NCBI RefSeq assembly: GCF_036170895.1
Contig: NZ_CP108036.1
Coordinates: 5,387,501 to 5,451,500, forward strand
Direction: 5' to 3'
DNA: 64,000 nucleotides
Origin: Streptomyces erythrochromogenes
GTDB taxonomy: Bacteria > Actinomycetota > Actinomycetes > Streptomycetales > Streptomycetaceae
Of this stretch, positions 63,182-64,000 are shown piece by piece; positions within the stretch are counted from its first letter, which is position 1, and each line of letters starts with the position of its first letter. Both the position numbers and the translations under genes were made by a program. A model generated the notes under the pieces. It saw only the letters and a program-made list of their open reading frames with translations. It had not been told where the DNA came from and ran no database searches.

Positions 63182-64000
63182 GTGACCAACGTCCCGGAGA
63201 CCGGCCGCACCTCCCGGGTGCAGATCAGGCTCGTCATCATGCAGGTCCTCGTCTTCTCGATGCTCATCACCCTCGGCGGCCGGCTCTGGTTCCTCCAGAT
63301 CCGCAACGGCGCGGAGTACTACCACGAGGCCAAGAGCAACCACGTCCAGCGGGTCGTCCAGCCGGCCGTGCGCGGCTCGATCCTCGACGCCCGCGGGGTC
63401 CCGCTCGCCGACAACGAGACCCGCCTGGTCGTCTCCGCCAGCCGCACAGCGCTGATGAAGATGAAGGACAAGGGCAAGGGCGTCATGACCCGCCTCGCCG
63501 ACGTCCTGGACATGACCCCCAAGGAGGTCATGGACAAGGTCCGGCTCTGCGACTCCCAGACGCCCAAGCCCTGCTGGAACGGGTCCCCGTACCAGCCGAT
63601 CCCGGTCACCCTCGAAGCCACCACCCAGCAGGCGCTCCAGCTGCGCGAGCGCCCGGAGGAGTTCCCCGGCATCACCGCGGAGCCCACCGCCGTCCGCCGC
63701 TACCCGGCCCCCGGCGGCGCCCGCACCTCACAGGTGCTCGGCTACCTCTCGCCCGTCACCGACGACGAGATCCAGAAGGCCAAGGACACCGACTCCCCGC
63801 ACCTGCGGTCCGACCAGGTCGGCCGCTCCGGGATCGAGCGCACCTACGACCGCGAGCTGCGCGGCAAGGCGCAGGTCACCTCCTACGAGGTCGACAACCT
63901 CGGCCGGGTCATGGGCCAGACCAGGTCCGACCCCGGAATCGCCGGGTCCACCCTCGTCACCAGCATCGACGCACGGGTCCAGGCCGTGGCCGAGTTCGAG
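63182..64000 (+). CDS. mrdA: Penicillin-binding protein 2 (C-terminus outside window)
   Basis: The first 273 residues of a class B penicillin-binding transpeptidase of the elongation machinery. The N-terminus has a membrane anchor (RLVIMQVLVFSMLITLGGRLW), then PBP-dimer domain blocks RGSILDARGVPLADNE, GRSGIERTYDRELRGK and the lead-in TSIDARVQAVAEFE. The catalytic SxxK lies beyond the right edge. GTG at 63182 follows GGGAGGAG by five bases. Cut by the window end. Together with MreBCD it forms the lateral or spore-wall synthesis complex. Confidence 0.95.
   Translation, partial: MTNVPETGRTSRVQIRLVIMQVLVFSMLITLGGRLWFLQIRNGAEYYHEAKSNHVQRVVQPAVRGSILDARGVPLADNETRLVVSASRTALMKMKDKGKGVMTRLADVLDMTPKEVMDKVRLCDSQTPKPCWNGSPYQPIPVTLEATTQQALQLRERPEEFPGITAEPTAVRRYPAPGGARTSQVLGYLSPVTDDEIQKAKDTDSPHLRSDQVGRSGIERTYDRELRGKAQVTSYEVDNLGRVMGQTRSDPGIAGSTLVTSIDARVQAVAEFE

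Overview
The window reads as a core chromosomal segment of a Streptomyces-type actinobacterium. GC is very high throughout, nearly all third codon positions are G or C, GTG starts are common, and several genes look leaderless. The order tig, clpP1, clpP2, clpX, valS, folC, a DUF4233 gene, ndk, mreB, mreC, mreD, pbp2 is, from memory, that of S. coelicolor around SCO2620 to SCO2608. The asd, pepN, sodF, rpiB and nei genes upstream also fit that neighbourhood. Assignments rest on motifs read by eye; no database search was run.

Left part (1-14800): a ROK repressor with a sugar-binding lipoprotein, an MscS-type channel, an HNH nuclease, a large secreted GH84-like glycosidase, malQ, and a drug-efflux-like cluster. 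That cluster is MarR, MFS and two EamA exporters followed by LysR, and its divergent promoters are built into one 28-bp perfect palindrome.

Middle part (14800-43500): two M1 aminopeptidases (PepN paralogues), asd, an M28 aminopeptidase and a large subtilase. Then come a CGNR regulator divergent from a VOC/flavoprotein pair, an AbiEi-like protein, a mycothiol-dependent nitroreductase-like protein and sodF with a Nur-type site. Three amino-acid permeases with bioY, rpiB, nei, a membrane SpoIIE-type phosphatase, a PLP decarboxylase-like enzyme and an HD protein follow.

Decayed patch (40680-45460): a P-loop-less TmrB-like gene fused to a GGTGGT-type repeat, a GNAT fragment, orphan small genes, and a tyrosine-integrase remnant running into the 3' end of a tRNA-Gly gene. 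This looks like the scar of an integrative element.

Right part (45460-64000): tRNA-Gly and tRNA-Pro, trigger factor and Clp protease genes with a ClgR-type site, valS, and a frameshifted membrane-protein remnant. A sensor kinase without a visible partner faces an MreB/Mbl paralogue across an inverted repeat that covers both stop codons. The window ends with folC, ndk and the mreBCD-pbp2 cell-wall operon, cut inside pbp2. Terminator hairpins separate most convergent genes and several have perfect stems of 15-19 bp.
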